The notes under the pieces were generated by a model. That model was not told where the DNA came from. It searched no databases and saw only the letters and a program-made list of their open reading frames with translations. DNA of 40,874 bases. Origin: JBQTJJ01 sp052387235. GTDB taxonomy: Bacteria > Actinomycetota > Acidimicrobiia > Acidimicrobiales > GCA-2861595. Shown in pieces: positions 1 to 9,347 of this stretch. The stretch lies in the NCBI GenBank assembly GCA_052387235.1, contig JBQTJJ010000139.1, positions 1-40,874 on the forward strand, given 5' to 3'. A program made the position numbers and the translations under genes. Numbering within the stretch: the first letter of the stretch is position 1; every line of letters starts with the position of its first letter.

Positions 1-411
1 GGGCTGGGCCCCGTCGCGGTCTCGGTGGTGCGGGCCATGATCGAAAGCGGCGACGCCTTCTTGGCCGCGGTGGTGACCAAGGGGGTGGACGTGGCCACCG
101 TGGCCCACCTGGGCCGGCGCCCGAGCGCCCTCCAGGCGAGCGGCCTGGAGTGGCGCGACCCCGAGTGCGCGGTGCTGGGCTGCAACGCCCACGTGCGCCT
201 CGAAGCCGACCACCGGGAGGACTGGTCCCGGACCAAGGTGACCCTGCTGTCGTGCACCGACCACCTGTGCGACCACCACCACGACCTCAAGACCTACGAG
301 GGATGGGCCCTGGTGGAGGGGACGGGCAAGCGGGCCATGGTGGCGCCCGGCGACGCCCGGCATCCGGGCAACGCCGGGCAGGAGCACGACCAGAGGGCTG
401 GTGAGGCGTAG
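1..411 (+). CDS. HNH endonuclease, C-terminal part (cut by window edge)
   Basis: The frame is open from base 1, so the gene begins outside the window. The visible 136 residues end in an HNH-type core: a Cys pair region (ECAVLGC), then LEADHRED with the catalytic-type Asp-His, then LCDHHHDLKT. This is the zinc-finger-like HNH arrangement seen at the C-terminus of the large actinobacterial HNH families, often after a DUF222 domain. The upstream domain is not visible, so the exact family is inferred. Many of these proteins are multicopy and of unknown biological role. The stop lies ten bases upstream of the next plus-strand start. Confidence 0.8.
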   Translation, partial: GLGPVAVSVVRAMIESGDAFLAAVVTKGVDVATVAHLGRRPSALQASGLEWRDPECAVLGCNAHVRLEADHREDWSRTKVTLLSCTDHLCDHHHDLKTYEGWALVEGTGKRAMVAPGDARHPGNAGQEHDQRAGEA

Positions 412-421
412 GGTCGCGGTC

Positions 422-979
422 ATGGCCGATCTGCTGCGGCAGGCCTTGGAGCACACCGGGGGCGTCGTGCGCGCCGTGCCGGCGGACCGCCTCGGTGCGC
501 CCACTCCGTGCGGCGACTGGACCGTGGCCAGGCTGGTGCACCACATCGTGGGCGGGAACCTGTACTTCGCCGCCTCGGCGAGGGGCGAGCAGCCGGACCG
601 GGCCCTGTTCTCGCGGGACAACGTGGGGAATGACGCCGACGCCGCCTACCGGCGCTCGGCCGACGAGGCCATTGAGGCATGGAGCCGTCCGGGTGTCATG
701 GAGGGCGCGCTGGCGTCGGGTGCGCCGGCGCAGCTCCTCTGGAACATCCATCTGGTGGAGGTGCTGGGCCACGGGTGGGACCTGGCCCAGGCCGCCGGCC
801 TCCCGCGGGACCTGCCACCCGGGCTGGCCGAGGCCGCCCTCGAGGTGGCTCGTCGGCTGCCGCCCGAGCAGATCCGGTCGGAGGCCGTGTTCGGACCCGA
901 GGTCGCGGTCGGCCCCGAGACGCCGCCGGCCGACCGTCTGGCCGCCTTCCTCGGCCGGACGCCACCGGACGCCGGGTGA
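422..979 (+). CDS. TIGR03086-type / MDMPI N-terminal (DinB-like) metal-binding protein
   Basis: This is a 185-residue protein. Its N-terminus matches the mycothiol-dependent maleylpyruvate isomerase N-domain (DinB-like four-helix) pattern: PTPCGDWTVARLVHHIVGGN near residues 28-47, and a later EVLGHGWDLAQA near 111-122 that supplies another His. In this fold three His residues bind a divalent metal. The substrate cannot be read from sequence; relatives are annotated only as TIGR03086 family proteins. ATG 422 is preferred over GTG 401, which would overlap the HNH gene and add only seven basic residues. The gene converges on the ArsR gene with a ten-base gap. Confidence 0.75.
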   Translation: MADLLRQALEHTGGVVRAVPADRLGAPTPCGDWTVARLVHHIVGGNLYFAASARGEQPDRALFSRDNVGNDADAAYRRSADEAIEAWSRPGVMEGALASGAPAQLLWNIHLVEVLGHGWDLAQAAGLPRDLPPGLAEAALEVARRLPPEQIRSEAVFGPEVAVGPETPPADRLAAFLGRTPPDAG

Positions 980-989
980 GCGAGACCGG

Positions 990-1346
990 CTACGGCGCGC
1001 AGCAGCCCTGGTTACCGCCGGGGAGGGCGGCCGGCGCCAGGACGTCGGTGTCCAGCAGGCCCAGCACCGCCAGGCGGGCGCGGGCCATGCCGGCGGGGTC
1101 CACCGCGTAGAGCGTGAAGCCGTCGGCCCGGCGGCTGCCCACCAGGCCTGCCTCCACCAGCACCCGCAGGTGGTGGCTCACCAGCGGCTGCGGCATGCCC
1201 TCGCCGTCCACCAGGTCCCGCACGCAGCGCTCCTTCTCCCGGAGGGCGCACAGGAGCCGGAACCGCTTGGGATCGGCCAGGGCGCGCAGCACCGTGAGCA
1301 CATCGGTGCCGCCTGGTGTGGTCAGCGGTGCCGGGCCGGGAGCCAC
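990..1346 (-). CDS. ArsR/SmtB-family winged-helix regulator
   Basis: This is a 118-residue protein with the ArsR fold: ALADPKRFRLLCAL (helix 1-2), then CVRDLVDGEGMPQPLVSHHL, where PLVSHHLRVLVEAGLV is the recognition helix region, and a wing at RRADGFTLYAV. One Cys of the usual ELCVCDL metal motif is present (RCVRDL), and the protein ends in GNQGCCAP, so a C-terminal Cys pair could bind a soft metal such as As, Cd or Cu; this is inference. The frame extends upstream into guaA, so I chose GTG 1346, just beyond the guaA 3' end. No metal-resistance gene is adjacent, so the target is unknown. Confidence 0.8.
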   Translation of the reverse strand: MAPGPAPLTTPGGTDVLTVLRALADPKRFRLLCALREKERCVRDLVDGEGMPQPLVSHHLRVLVEAGLVGSRRADGFTLYAVDPAGMARARLAVLGLLDTDVLAPAALPGGNQGCCAP

Positions 1347-1396
1347 CGACCGACTGTCGCAGAGCGCTCCGGAGCGGTCAAGGCCGGCGGTGACGC

Positions 1397-2935
1397 CTAC
1401 TCCCACTCGATGGTGCCGGGCGGCTTGGACGTCACGTCGAAGGCCACCCGGTTCACGCCTGGCACCTCGTTGATGATCCGGCTCGACATGCGCTCCAGCA
1501 CCTCGTAGGGGAGACGGGCCCAGTCGGCGGTCATGGCGTCGTCGGAGGTCACGGCCCGGATGACGATGGGGTAGGCGTACGTGCGCTCGTCACCCATCAC
1601 GCCCACCGTGCGCACGGCGATCAGCACGGCGAAGCTCTGCCACACCTCCCGCTCCAGGCCGGCCCGGCGCATCTCCTGCAGCACCACCGCGTCGGCGGCC
1701 CTGAGGATCTCCAGGCGCTCGGGGGTCACCGTGCCCACGATGCGCACGGCGAGGCCCGGCCCCGGGAAGGGCTGGCGCCACACGATCTCCTCGGGGAGAC
1801 CGAGCTCCTCGCCCACCGCCCGCACCTCGTCCTTGAACAGGTTGCGGAGCGGCTCCACCAGCTCGAAGTGCATGTCGTCGGGCAGGCCCCCCACGTTGTG
1901 GTGGCTCTTGATGCGGGCCGCGTCCTTGGTGCCGGACTCGATGATGTCCGGGTAGAGCGTGCCCTGCACCAGGAAGCGGGCGTCCGAGAGGTCCCGGGCC
2001 ACCTCCTCGAAGACCCGGATGAACGTCTCGCCGATGATCTTGCGCTTGCGCTCCGGGTCGATCACGTCGTCCAGGGCCTCGACGAAGCGGTCGGCCGCCT
2101 TCACGTGCACCAGGTCGACCTGGAACTGGCGCCGGAAGGTGTCCTCCACCTGCTCGGCCTCGCCCGCCCGCATGAGGCCGGTGTCGACGAAGACGCAGGT
2201 GAGGTTGGCGCCCACCGCCTTGTGCACGATGGCCGCGGCCACGGCCGAGTCGACCCCGCCCGAGAGCCCGCAGATCACCTTCTCGTCGCCCACCTGGGCC
2301 CGGATGTCCGCCACCTGCTGCTCGATGACCGAGGTCATCGTCCACGACGGGCGGCAGCCGGCCACGTCGTAGAGGAAGTGCTTGAGCACCTCCTGGCCCC
2401 GGGCCGTGTGCGCCACCTCGGGATGGAACTGCACGCCGTAGAGCCTGCGATCGGGATGCTCGATGGCCGCCACCGCGTCGGGGGTGGTGGCCACCACCCG
2501 GAAGCCGGCGGGCACGGCCGAGATCGAGTCGGAGTGGCTCATCCACACGTCCTGCTGGATGGGCAGGTCACTGAACAGGGCCGAGCGGTCCACCACCGTC
2601 ATGGCCGTGCGGCCGTACTCGCCCTGGCCCGTGCGGGCCACCGTGCCCCCCAGCTGCTGGGCCAGCAGCTGGGCGCCGTAGCAAATGCCGAGGATGGGGG
2701 TGCCGGACTCGTAGAGGCCGGGGTCGACGCTGGGCGCACCGTCCACGTGCACCGACTTGGGCCCGCCGCTGAAGATGACGGCGGCCGGGCGCCGGGCCAT
2801 CATCTCGGCCACCGGCATGGTGTGGGGCACGATCTCGGAGTAGACGTGCGCCTCCCGGACCCGCCTGGCGATGAGCTGGGCGTACTGGGCGCCGAAGTCC
2901 ACCACCAGCACGGTGTCGAACGCCGGCGGGCTCAC
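1397..2935 (-). CDS. guaA: GMP synthase (glutamine-hydrolysing)
   Basis: GuaA makes GMP from XMP, ATP and glutamine in the last step of guanine nucleotide synthesis. The 512-residue length is typical. The N-terminal class I glutamine amidotransferase shows the nucleophile elbow GICYGAQLLA and the His-Glu pair in GVQFHPEV. The ATP pyrophosphatase domain has the PP-loop GLSGGVDSAVAA, and the C-terminal dimerisation domain ends in PPGTIEWE. The GTG start (GTG AGC) has GGAGG about 11 bases upstream. It lies 28 bases after guaB3, so the two are probably cotranscribed. Confidence 0.97.
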   Translation of the reverse strand: MSPPAFDTVLVVDFGAQYAQLIARRVREAHVYSEIVPHTMPVAEMMARRPAAVIFSGGPKSVHVDGAPSVDPGLYESGTPILGICYGAQLLAQQLGGTVARTGQGEYGRTAMTVVDRSALFSDLPIQQDVWMSHSDSISAVPAGFRVVATTPDAVAAIEHPDRRLYGVQFHPEVAHTARGQEVLKHFLYDVAGCRPSWTMTSVIEQQVADIRAQVGDEKVICGLSGGVDSAVAAAIVHKAVGANLTCVFVDTGLMRAGEAEQVEDTFRRQFQVDLVHVKAADRFVEALDDVIDPERKRKIIGETFIRVFEEVARDLSDARFLVQGTLYPDIIESGTKDAARIKSHHNVGGLPDDMHFELVEPLRNLFKDEVRAVGEELGLPEEIVWRQPFPGPGLAVRIVGTVTPERLEILRAADAVVLQEMRRAGLEREVWQSFAVLIAVRTVGVMGDERTYAYPIVIRAVTSDDAMTADWARLPYEVLERMSSRIINEVPGVNRVAFDVTSKPPGTIEWE

Positions 2936-2963
2936 CGGCGGGCCCGCCTCCGGCCCGGCGCCG

Positions 2964-4127
2964 TCACTGGCCCATGCCCACCTGCTGGGAGCGCTGGAGC
3001 GCCTTCCCCTCGGTCTGCAGGGCGGGGGCGATCATCACCTCCGCCTTCTGGAACTCCTTGACCGTCTGGTAGCCGCAGGTGGCCATGGACGTGCGCAGGG
3101 CGCCGAACAGGTTGAGGCGGCCGTCGTTCTCGTGGGCCGGGCCCACCAGGATCTCCTTGAGGCTGCCCCGGGCCTTGGTGCGCACCCGGGTGCCCCGGGG
3201 AAGGGTGGGATGGAAGGTGGCCATGCCCCAGTGGAAGCCCCGTCCCGGCGCCTCGTGGGCGGCGGCGAGGGGCGAGCCCATCATCACCGCGTCGGCGCCG
3301 CAGGCGATGGCCTTGGCGATGTCGCCGCCCCGGCTGATGCCGCCGTCGGCGATGACGTGCACGTAGACGCCGGTCTCGTCGAGGTGGCGCATGCGGGCTC
3401 CGGCCGCGTCGGCGATGGCGGTGGCCTGGGGCACCCCGATGCCGAGGACGCCCCGGGTGGTGCAGGCGTTGCCGGGGCCGACGCCCACCAGTACCCCAAC
3501 CGCGCCGGTGCGCATCAGGTGGAGGGCGGCGTGGTACGAGGCGCAGCCGCCGACGATCACGGGGATCTCGAACTGGCGGATGAACTTCTTCAGGTTGAGC
3601 GGCTCCACCGTCTTCGACACGTGCTCGGCCGACACCACCGTGCCCTGGATCACCAGCAGGTCCAGCTCGGCCGCCACCACGGCCGCGGCGTACTGCTCGG
3701 CCCGCTGGGGGGTGAGGGAGGCGCAGGCGGTGACGCCGGCCTCGCGGATCTCCCTGATGCGCTCGGTGATCAGCTCCGGCTTCACCGGCTCGGAGTAGAT
3801 CTGCTGCATGCGCTCGGTGGCCTTGGCATCGTCGAGGTCGGCGATCTCGGCGAAGAGCGGCTCGGGATCCGAGTAGCGGGTCCAGAGGCCCTCCAGGTTC
3901 AGCACGCCGACGCCGCCCAGCCGGCCCACCTCGATGGCGGTGGCCGGGCTCACCACGCCGTCCATGGCCGATGCCATGAGCGGCAGGTCGAACTGGAAAG
4001 CGTCGATCTCCCACGTGATGTCGACGTCCTCCGGGTCCCGCGTCCGCCGGCTGGGCACGATGGCGATGTCGTCGAACCCGTACGCCCGGCGCCCCGCCTT
4101 CCCGATGCCGATCTCGACCTCAGCCAC
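2964..4127 (-). CDS. guaB3: GuaB3-family IMP dehydrogenase-related protein
   Basis: This is an IMPDH/GMP reductase family TIM barrel. It carries the active-site loop GNACTTRGVLG with the catalytic Cys, and the phosphate-binding region DGGISRGGDIAKAIACGADAV. With 387 residues and no CBS (Bateman) insertion it fits the actinobacterial and cyanobacterial GuaB3 class, not the canonical GuaB of about 490-500 residues, which is not in this window. The first in-frame GTG (4133) is only one base from the GGAGG at 4135-4139. GTG 4127, two codons on, has the proper seven-base spacing and is chosen. It precedes guaA on the same strand. Confidence 0.9.
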   Translation of the reverse strand: MAEVEIGIGKAGRRAYGFDDIAIVPSRRTRDPEDVDITWEIDAFQFDLPLMASAMDGVVSPATAIEVGRLGGVGVLNLEGLWTRYSDPEPLFAEIADLDDAKATERMQQIYSEPVKPELITERIREIREAGVTACASLTPQRAEQYAAAVVAAELDLLVIQGTVVSAEHVSKTVEPLNLKKFIRQFEIPVIVGGCASYHAALHLMRTGAVGVLVGVGPGNACTTRGVLGIGVPQATAIADAAGARMRHLDETGVYVHVIADGGISRGGDIAKAIACGADAVMMGSPLAAAHEAPGRGFHWGMATFHPTLPRGTRVRTKARGSLKEILVGPAHENDGRLNLFGALRTSMATCGYQTVKEFQKAEVMIAPALQTEGKALQRSQQVGMGQ

Positions 4128-4154
4128 GTGCACCCCTCCGATCCCAAAAGAGGG

Positions 4155-4160
4155 ATTCTA
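4155..4160 (-). promoter_or_regulatory. candidate -10 element of guaB3-guaA
   Basis: On the minus strand TAGAAT occurs about 28 bases before the guaB3 start. It fits the TANNNT -10 pattern and lies in the only AT-richer stretch between guaB3 and the next gene upstream. I see no convincing -35 hexamer at the right distance, so the call is weak. Confidence 0.3.
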
Positions 4161-4277
4161 CGTCCCTGCCGGGGGGACCGGATCGGAGGCGGGGCCGCCC
4201 CCCGGGGTGGGCCGGGCACACTGCGGCCGACCATGGCCGACGCAGGTGAGCGGTGGACGAACGAGCAGGTCAGCCGC

Positions 4278-4316
4278 TCGGCCGCGGGGCGGCCGACCCA
4301 CGGAGCGACACGCTCC
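4278..4316 (-). terminator. candidate hairpins downstream of the disordered protein gene
   Basis: Two short perfect stems follow the stop at 4316-4318: a 6-bp stem with 3-base loop (4302-4307 / 4311-4316) and a 7-bp stem with 5-base loop (4278-4284 / 4290-4296). There is no U-tract, so this is a structural call only. Confidence 0.3.
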
Positions 4317-4726
4317 TAGCCGCCGGCGCGGCGGGCGCTGGTCCGCCCGGAGCCGTCCCGGGCGCCGGCGGCCGGCGCAGGCGGGGTCTTGCGCACCCGC
4401 TTGCCCCCGGATGCGGCGCCGGCCGAGCGCCGGGTGCCGGCCGCCGCACCCCTGCCAGCCGCCTTCGCCGCCCTGGGCGCGGGCCGGGCCGGCGGGCGGG
4501 CCGAGGGGGCCCGGTCCTGGCCCGGGTCGCCGGCCTGGGACCGGGCGGGGGGAGCCGGGTCGTGGGCGACAGGCTCGGCGTACGGCGCCGGCACCCCGGG
4601 CGGCACCGTGGCGCCGCCCATGGCCTCGGCCGCCCGCCGCAGCTCGGCCGCCGCCTCCGCCTCGGCCGACCGGGCCGGCGCCTGGTCACTGCGGGCCTTC
4701 CTGTTCCGCTGCAGCCGTCCGAACAT
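4316..4726 (-). CDS. uncharacterised basic, low-complexity protein
   Basis: I do not recognise this 136-residue protein. It starts MFGRLQRNRKA, has a short helical stretch rich in Ala and Glu (about residues 20-36), then a long Pro/Ala/Arg-rich tail that should be disordered and strongly basic. It is supported as a real gene by a good Shine-Dalgarno (GGAAGGAG, four bases before the ATG) and the hairpins after it. Tails of this type can bind nucleic acid or membranes, but the sequence does not decide between these. It lies between the GAF gene and guaB3 on the same strand. Confidence 0.5.
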   Translation of the reverse strand: MFGRLQRNRKARSDQAPARSAEAEAAAELRRAAEAMGGATVPPGVPAPYAEPVAHDPAPPARSQAGDPGQDRAPSARPPARPAPRAAKAAGRGAAAGTRRSAGAASGGKRVRKTPPAPAAGARDGSGRTSARRAGG

Positions 4727-4807
4727 GGGGCTCCTTCCTACTCGTCGGTGGGCGCGCCGGCGCGGCGCCGGCGCCCGGCCTGGGGCCGGAAGTTCTACGG
4801 AGCCGGG

Positions 4808-5323
4808 TCAGGAGACGGCCGGCTCCGGGCGGGCGCCGGCGACCGGCTCCCGCTGGCCTGCGGGCTCGGCCCCGGGCGCCGACAGGGCGACGGCGGCGTC
4901 GGCGGCCAGCTGCAGCCCGAGCCGCTCCTGGCCGGCGAAGCCGTCGGGACGCTGCGAGTACAGGTTCAGGGCGCCGAGGGCCCGGCCCCGCCACGTGATG
5001 GGCACGGCCAGGCAGCTGGCGACTCCCCGGGCCAGGGCCAGCCCGGTGAACTCCGGCCACGACCGGGCCGCGCCCAGCTCGGCCACGTTGAACACCTGGA
5101 GCTGGTGGATGGCGTCCAGCCCCGGCCCCTGGCCGGAAGCCCACTGGGCCTGGTCCAGCCGGGTGGCCAGCAGCGACGTCCCCACGATCCGCACCGGCGG
5201 ACCCGAGCTCACGGTGATGGCGGCGCCGCAACAGCTCGACACCAGGACCCGGGCCTCCTCCACGAGCTGGCGCAGGGCCTGCTCGTGCGGTGCCTGCGCC
5301 GGAGACGGAAGGGTTCTGGCCAT
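4808..5323 (-). CDS. GAF-domain protein
   Basis: The frame gives 171 residues. A single GAF domain fills most of it: HEQALRQLVEEARVLVSS at the start, then LARGVASCLAVPITWRGRALGALNLYS, the most diagnostic GAF strand-helix region, and FAGQERLGLQLAADAAVALS as the last helix. No ANTAR, kinase, GGDEF or HTH domain follows, although ANTAR partners are common in actinobacteria. The ligand is unknown. ATG 5323 is chosen because the in-frame extension upstream looks like non-coding Arg/Pro sequence. No clear ribosome site is seen, so a leaderless mRNA is possible. It could be a sensor for a partner encoded elsewhere. Confidence 0.7.
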   Translation of the reverse strand: MARTLPSPAQAPHEQALRQLVEEARVLVSSCCGAAITVSSGPPVRIVGTSLLATRLDQAQWASGQGPGLDAIHQLQVFNVAELGAARSWPEFTGLALARGVASCLAVPITWRGRALGALNLYSQRPDGFAGQERLGLQLAADAAVALSAPGAEPAGQREPVAGARPEPAVS

Positions 5324-5425
5324 AGGTGCGGGTACTGGCCTGACCGTACCCAATCGGGACGATCCAGGTAAGGGGCGCGAACACTGTGCGCGCCGTCGGT
5401 AAGGGACGCCCGGTACGCGAAGCAC

Positions 5426-5459
5426 GAACGCCCCCGCCGGACGAGCGGCGGGGGCGTTC
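5426..5459. terminator. strong hairpin terminator after the groESL transcript
   Basis: There is a perfect 14-bp GC-rich stem (5426-5439 pairs with 5446-5459) around a 6-base loop. It lies 12 bases past the stop of the 55-aa gene behind groEL. The flanks are only mildly T-rich on either strand, as is usual for high-GC terminators. It separates the chaperonin transcript from the GAF gene. Confidence 0.75.
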
Positions 5460-5470
5460 CTTCAACTGCT

Positions 5471-5638
5471 TCAGCCGGCGGCGAGCTCCGAGCGGGCCTG
5501 GACCGTGGACTCCAGCAGGTCGCGGAGCCCGCCCTTCTTCAGGTCGGCCATCACCCGCCCGGGCGTGATCTCGCCCCGTTCCCACTGCATCCACGAGGTC
5601 AGCAGCTTCTCGGGATCCGGCGGGGGGATGTCGGCCAC
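5471..5638 (-). CDS. small protein immediately downstream of groEL
   Basis: This is a 55-residue acidic/helical protein. It begins GTG two bases after the groEL TAG stop, with PPPDPEKLLTSWMQWERGEI followed by TPGRVMADLKKGGLRDLLE. The Trp-containing helix and the regular amphipathic pattern look like a real folded peptide. It is cotranscribed with groEL and followed by the strong terminator. I know of no assigned function for such a protein; a role linked to stress or chaperonin output is inference from position only. Confidence 0.6.
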   Translation of the reverse strand: MADIPPPDPEKLLTSWMQWERGEITPGRVMADLKKGGLRDLLESTVQARSELAAG

Positions 5639-5640
5639 GC

Positions 5641-7331
<1,691 letters not shown>

Positions 7332-7332
<1 letters not shown>

Positions 7333-7625
7333 TACTTCCCGACCTTGGCCAGTACGTCGCGGCCGGTGAGGATGAGCAGGTCCTCGCCCTCGATGGTGAT
7401 CTCGGTGCCGCCGTACTTGGAGTAGACGACGCGGTCGCCGACCTTGAGGTCGAGCGGGATCAGCTCACCGGTGGTGTCGGCACGGCGGCCCGGGCCCACG
7501 GCCAGCACCTCTCCCTGCTGCGGCTTCTCCTTGGCCGTGTCGGGGATGACGAGACCGGACGCGGTGGTCTCCTCGGACTCGACGGGGCGGACCACGATGC
7601 GGTCGTCGAGCGGTTGCAGGTTCAT
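7332..7625 (-). CDS. groES: co-chaperonin GroES (10 kDa)
   Basis: GroES caps the GroEL ring. The 97-residue protein starts MNLQPLDDRIVVRPVESEE, contains the mobile loop ETTASGLVIPDTAKEKPQQG that contacts GroEL, and ends DLLILTGRDVLAKVGK. ATG 7625 is chosen because it matches the family start and has GGAGG nine bases upstream. Twelve extra in-frame residues upstream would run into the operator region. Confidence 0.97.
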
Positions 7626-7648
7626 GTCTTTGGGCCTCCGGGATGTCG

Positions 7649-7675
7649 TTAGCACTCTCACCTATCGAGTGCTAA
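7649..7675. promoter_or_regulatory. CIRCE operator (HrcA-binding site)
   Basis: TTAGCACTC and GAGTGCTAA form an exact 9-9-9 inverted repeat, identical to the CIRCE consensus. HrcA binds it and represses groESL until heat shock. It lies 24-50 bases upstream of the groES ATG and overlaps the expected transcription start. hrcA is not in this window. Confidence 0.97.
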
Positions 7676-7703
7676 CGATAGGCGAGAGCGGGCCCGTCGG
7701 CAA
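7675..7703 (-). promoter_or_regulatory. groESL promoter (-35/-10)
   Basis: On the minus strand TTGCCG (7703-7698) is followed after exactly 17 bases by TATCGT (7680-7675). The start would fall inside the CIRCE element, the usual geometry for HrcA repression. The same -35 hexamer recurs ahead of znuA. Confidence 0.65.
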
Positions 7704-7719
7704 GTGGCGGAGCGGCCGG

Positions 7720-8748
7720 TCAGGCCCCGGCCACGAGGGGCAGCCCGAGGCCGGGGTCGGCCCCGGCGCCCAGGGGCGAGGGCCCGTCGGACTGCAGCCG
7801 CCACCATCCGGCCGCAGCGATCATGGCCGCGTTGTCCGTGCACATGGACCGGCTGGGCAGGAAGGCGCGGAGCCCGTCGGCGATGCATGCGTCCAGGGTC
7901 CGCTCCCGCAGGCGCGAGTTGGCGGCCACGCCGCCGCCCAGGACGATGCCGGTGGCCCCGATCTCGCGCGCCGCCCGCTGGGCCTTCGTCACCAGCACGT
8001 CCACCACCGCCTCCTGGAACGAGGCGGCCACGTCGGCGGTGGACACGTCGGGGTGCTTGCGGACGTACGTGACGACCGACGTCTTGATGCCGCTGAAGGA
8101 GAAGTCGTAGCCCTCGTGCAGCAGCCCCCGCGGGAAGGCGATGGCGGTGGGGTCGCCCTCGAGGGCCAGGCGGTCGATGGCGGGCCCGCCCGGGTACCCG
8201 AGGCCGAGGAAGCGGGCGACCTTGTCGTAGGCCTCGCCGGCGGCGTCGTCCAGGGTGGCGCCCAGGAGGCGGTAGCGGCCGTGGCCCTCCATGGCCACGA
8301 GCATGGTGTGCCCGCCGGAGACGAGCAGGACCACCAGGGGCGGCTGCAGGTCGGGCTCCTCCAGGAACGAGGCGTAGATGTGGCCCTCCAGGTGGTTGAC
8401 GCCCACGAACGGCACGCCCCACACCAGGGCGAAGGCCTTGGCCGCGCTCAGTCCCACGAGGAGCGAGCCCACCAGGCCCGGCCCCACCGTGGCCGCCACC
8501 GCGCCCACGTCGGGGCCGTCCACGCCGGCCTCCACCATGGCCTCGGCGACGACCGGGGTGAGCAGCTCCACGTGGGCCCGGCTGGCCAGCTCGGGGACGA
8601 CGCCCCCGAACGCGGCGTGGAGGTCGACCTGGCTGCTCACCACCGACGACAGCACGTCGCGCCCGTCCACCACCACGGCGGCGGCCGTCTCGTCGCACGA
8701 CGTCTCGATCCCCAGCACCTTGCAGGGCGGCGCCCCGGGGCCGCTCAC
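7720..8748 (-). CDS. tsaD: tRNA N6-threonylcarbamoyladenosine transferase TsaD
   Basis: TsaD transfers the threonylcarbamoyl group to A37 of ANN-decoding tRNAs. The 342 residues show the ASKHA fold start GIETSCDETAAAVV, the metal-binding NHLEGHIYASF (two His), and the phosphate region VSGGHTMLV. Glycine-rich GATGIVLGGGVAANSRLR lies near residue 270. GTG 8748 overlaps the rimI stop as GTGA and has GGAGG six bases upstream, which decides the start. Together with tsaB and tsaE in the same run it forms the t6A module. Confidence 0.96.
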   Translation of the reverse strand: MSGPGAPPCKVLGIETSCDETAAAVVVDGRDVLSSVVSSQVDLHAAFGGVVPELASRAHVELLTPVVAEAMVEAGVDGPDVGAVAATVGPGLVGSLLVGLSAAKAFALVWGVPFVGVNHLEGHIYASFLEEPDLQPPLVVLLVSGGHTMLVAMEGHGRYRLLGATLDDAAGEAYDKVARFLGLGYPGGPAIDRLALEGDPTAIAFPRGLLHEGYDFSFSGIKTSVVTYVRKHPDVSTADVAASFQEAVVDVLVTKAQRAAREIGATGIVLGGGVAANSRLRERTLDACIADGLRAFLPSRSMCTDNAAMIAAAGWWRLQSDGPSPLGAGADPGLGLPLVAGA

Positions 8749-9305
8749 CGGCCGCCTCCGCCCGGTGGGGGGACGGCCAGGCCGGCCTCGATGCCGGCCA
8801 GGCGCCGGCGGTACTCCTCGGTGTCGATGTCGTTGGCCCACATCACCAGTGCGTCCTCGTTGGTCTCGACGTAGTAGTTCTTGCGCACCCCGGCCGGGGC
8901 GAACCCGAACTTCCGGTACAGCTGCTGGGCCGGTTCGTTGGTGACCCTTACCTCCAGGGTGAGATGGCGGGCGCCCCTGTCCACCGCAGTATGCGCCATC
9001 CGCAGGAGCAGGCGGGACCCGATGCCCCGGCGGTGCCAGCCGGGGTCGACGGCGAGCGTGGTGACGTGGGCGTCCTCCCCCGTGACCATGAGCCCGGAGT
9101 AGCCGACGACACCGCCGTCCACCGTGGCCACGGTGTAGGCCCGGGTGGAGCGCAGGGCCAGCTCGCTCATGAAGAGCCGCAGCGACCAGGGCCGGGGGTA
9201 CACCTGGGCCTCGATGCGCAGCACCGAGCGCAGGTGGCGCCGGCGCATGGAGGTGAGCTGGACGTCCGGGGCGCCGGTGGGCTCCTCGGGGACCCTGGCG
9301 GCCAT
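8745..9305 (-). CDS. rimI: ribosomal-protein-alanine N-acetyltransferase (RimI-like GNAT)
   Basis: This is a GNAT acetyltransferase of 186 residues. The acetyl-CoA site is VTTLAVDPGWHRRGIGSRLL (V-x-P-x-x-R-x-x-G-x-G pattern), followed by LEVRVTNEPAQQLYRKFGF, a strong RimI hallmark, and a YYVETNEDALVM segment near residue 150. RimI in E. coli acetylates the N-terminus of S18; in actinobacteria targets appear broader. About 20 residues before the GNAT core and a Gly/Arg-rich end are extra. Its place between tsaB and tsaD is the common actinobacterial order. Confidence 0.9.
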   Translation of the reverse strand: MAARVPEEPTGAPDVQLTSMRRRHLRSVLRIEAQVYPRPWSLRLFMSELALRSTRAYTVATVDGGVVGYSGLMVTGEDAHVTTLAVDPGWHRRGIGSRLLLRMAHTAVDRGARHLTLEVRVTNEPAQQLYRKFGFAPAGVRKNYYVETNEDALVMWANDIDTEEYRRRLAGIEAGLAVPPPGGGGR

Positions 9306-9347
9306 GGTCAGCCGTCCCTGCCGGGCCCGGGCCGCCCGCCGGCCCGG

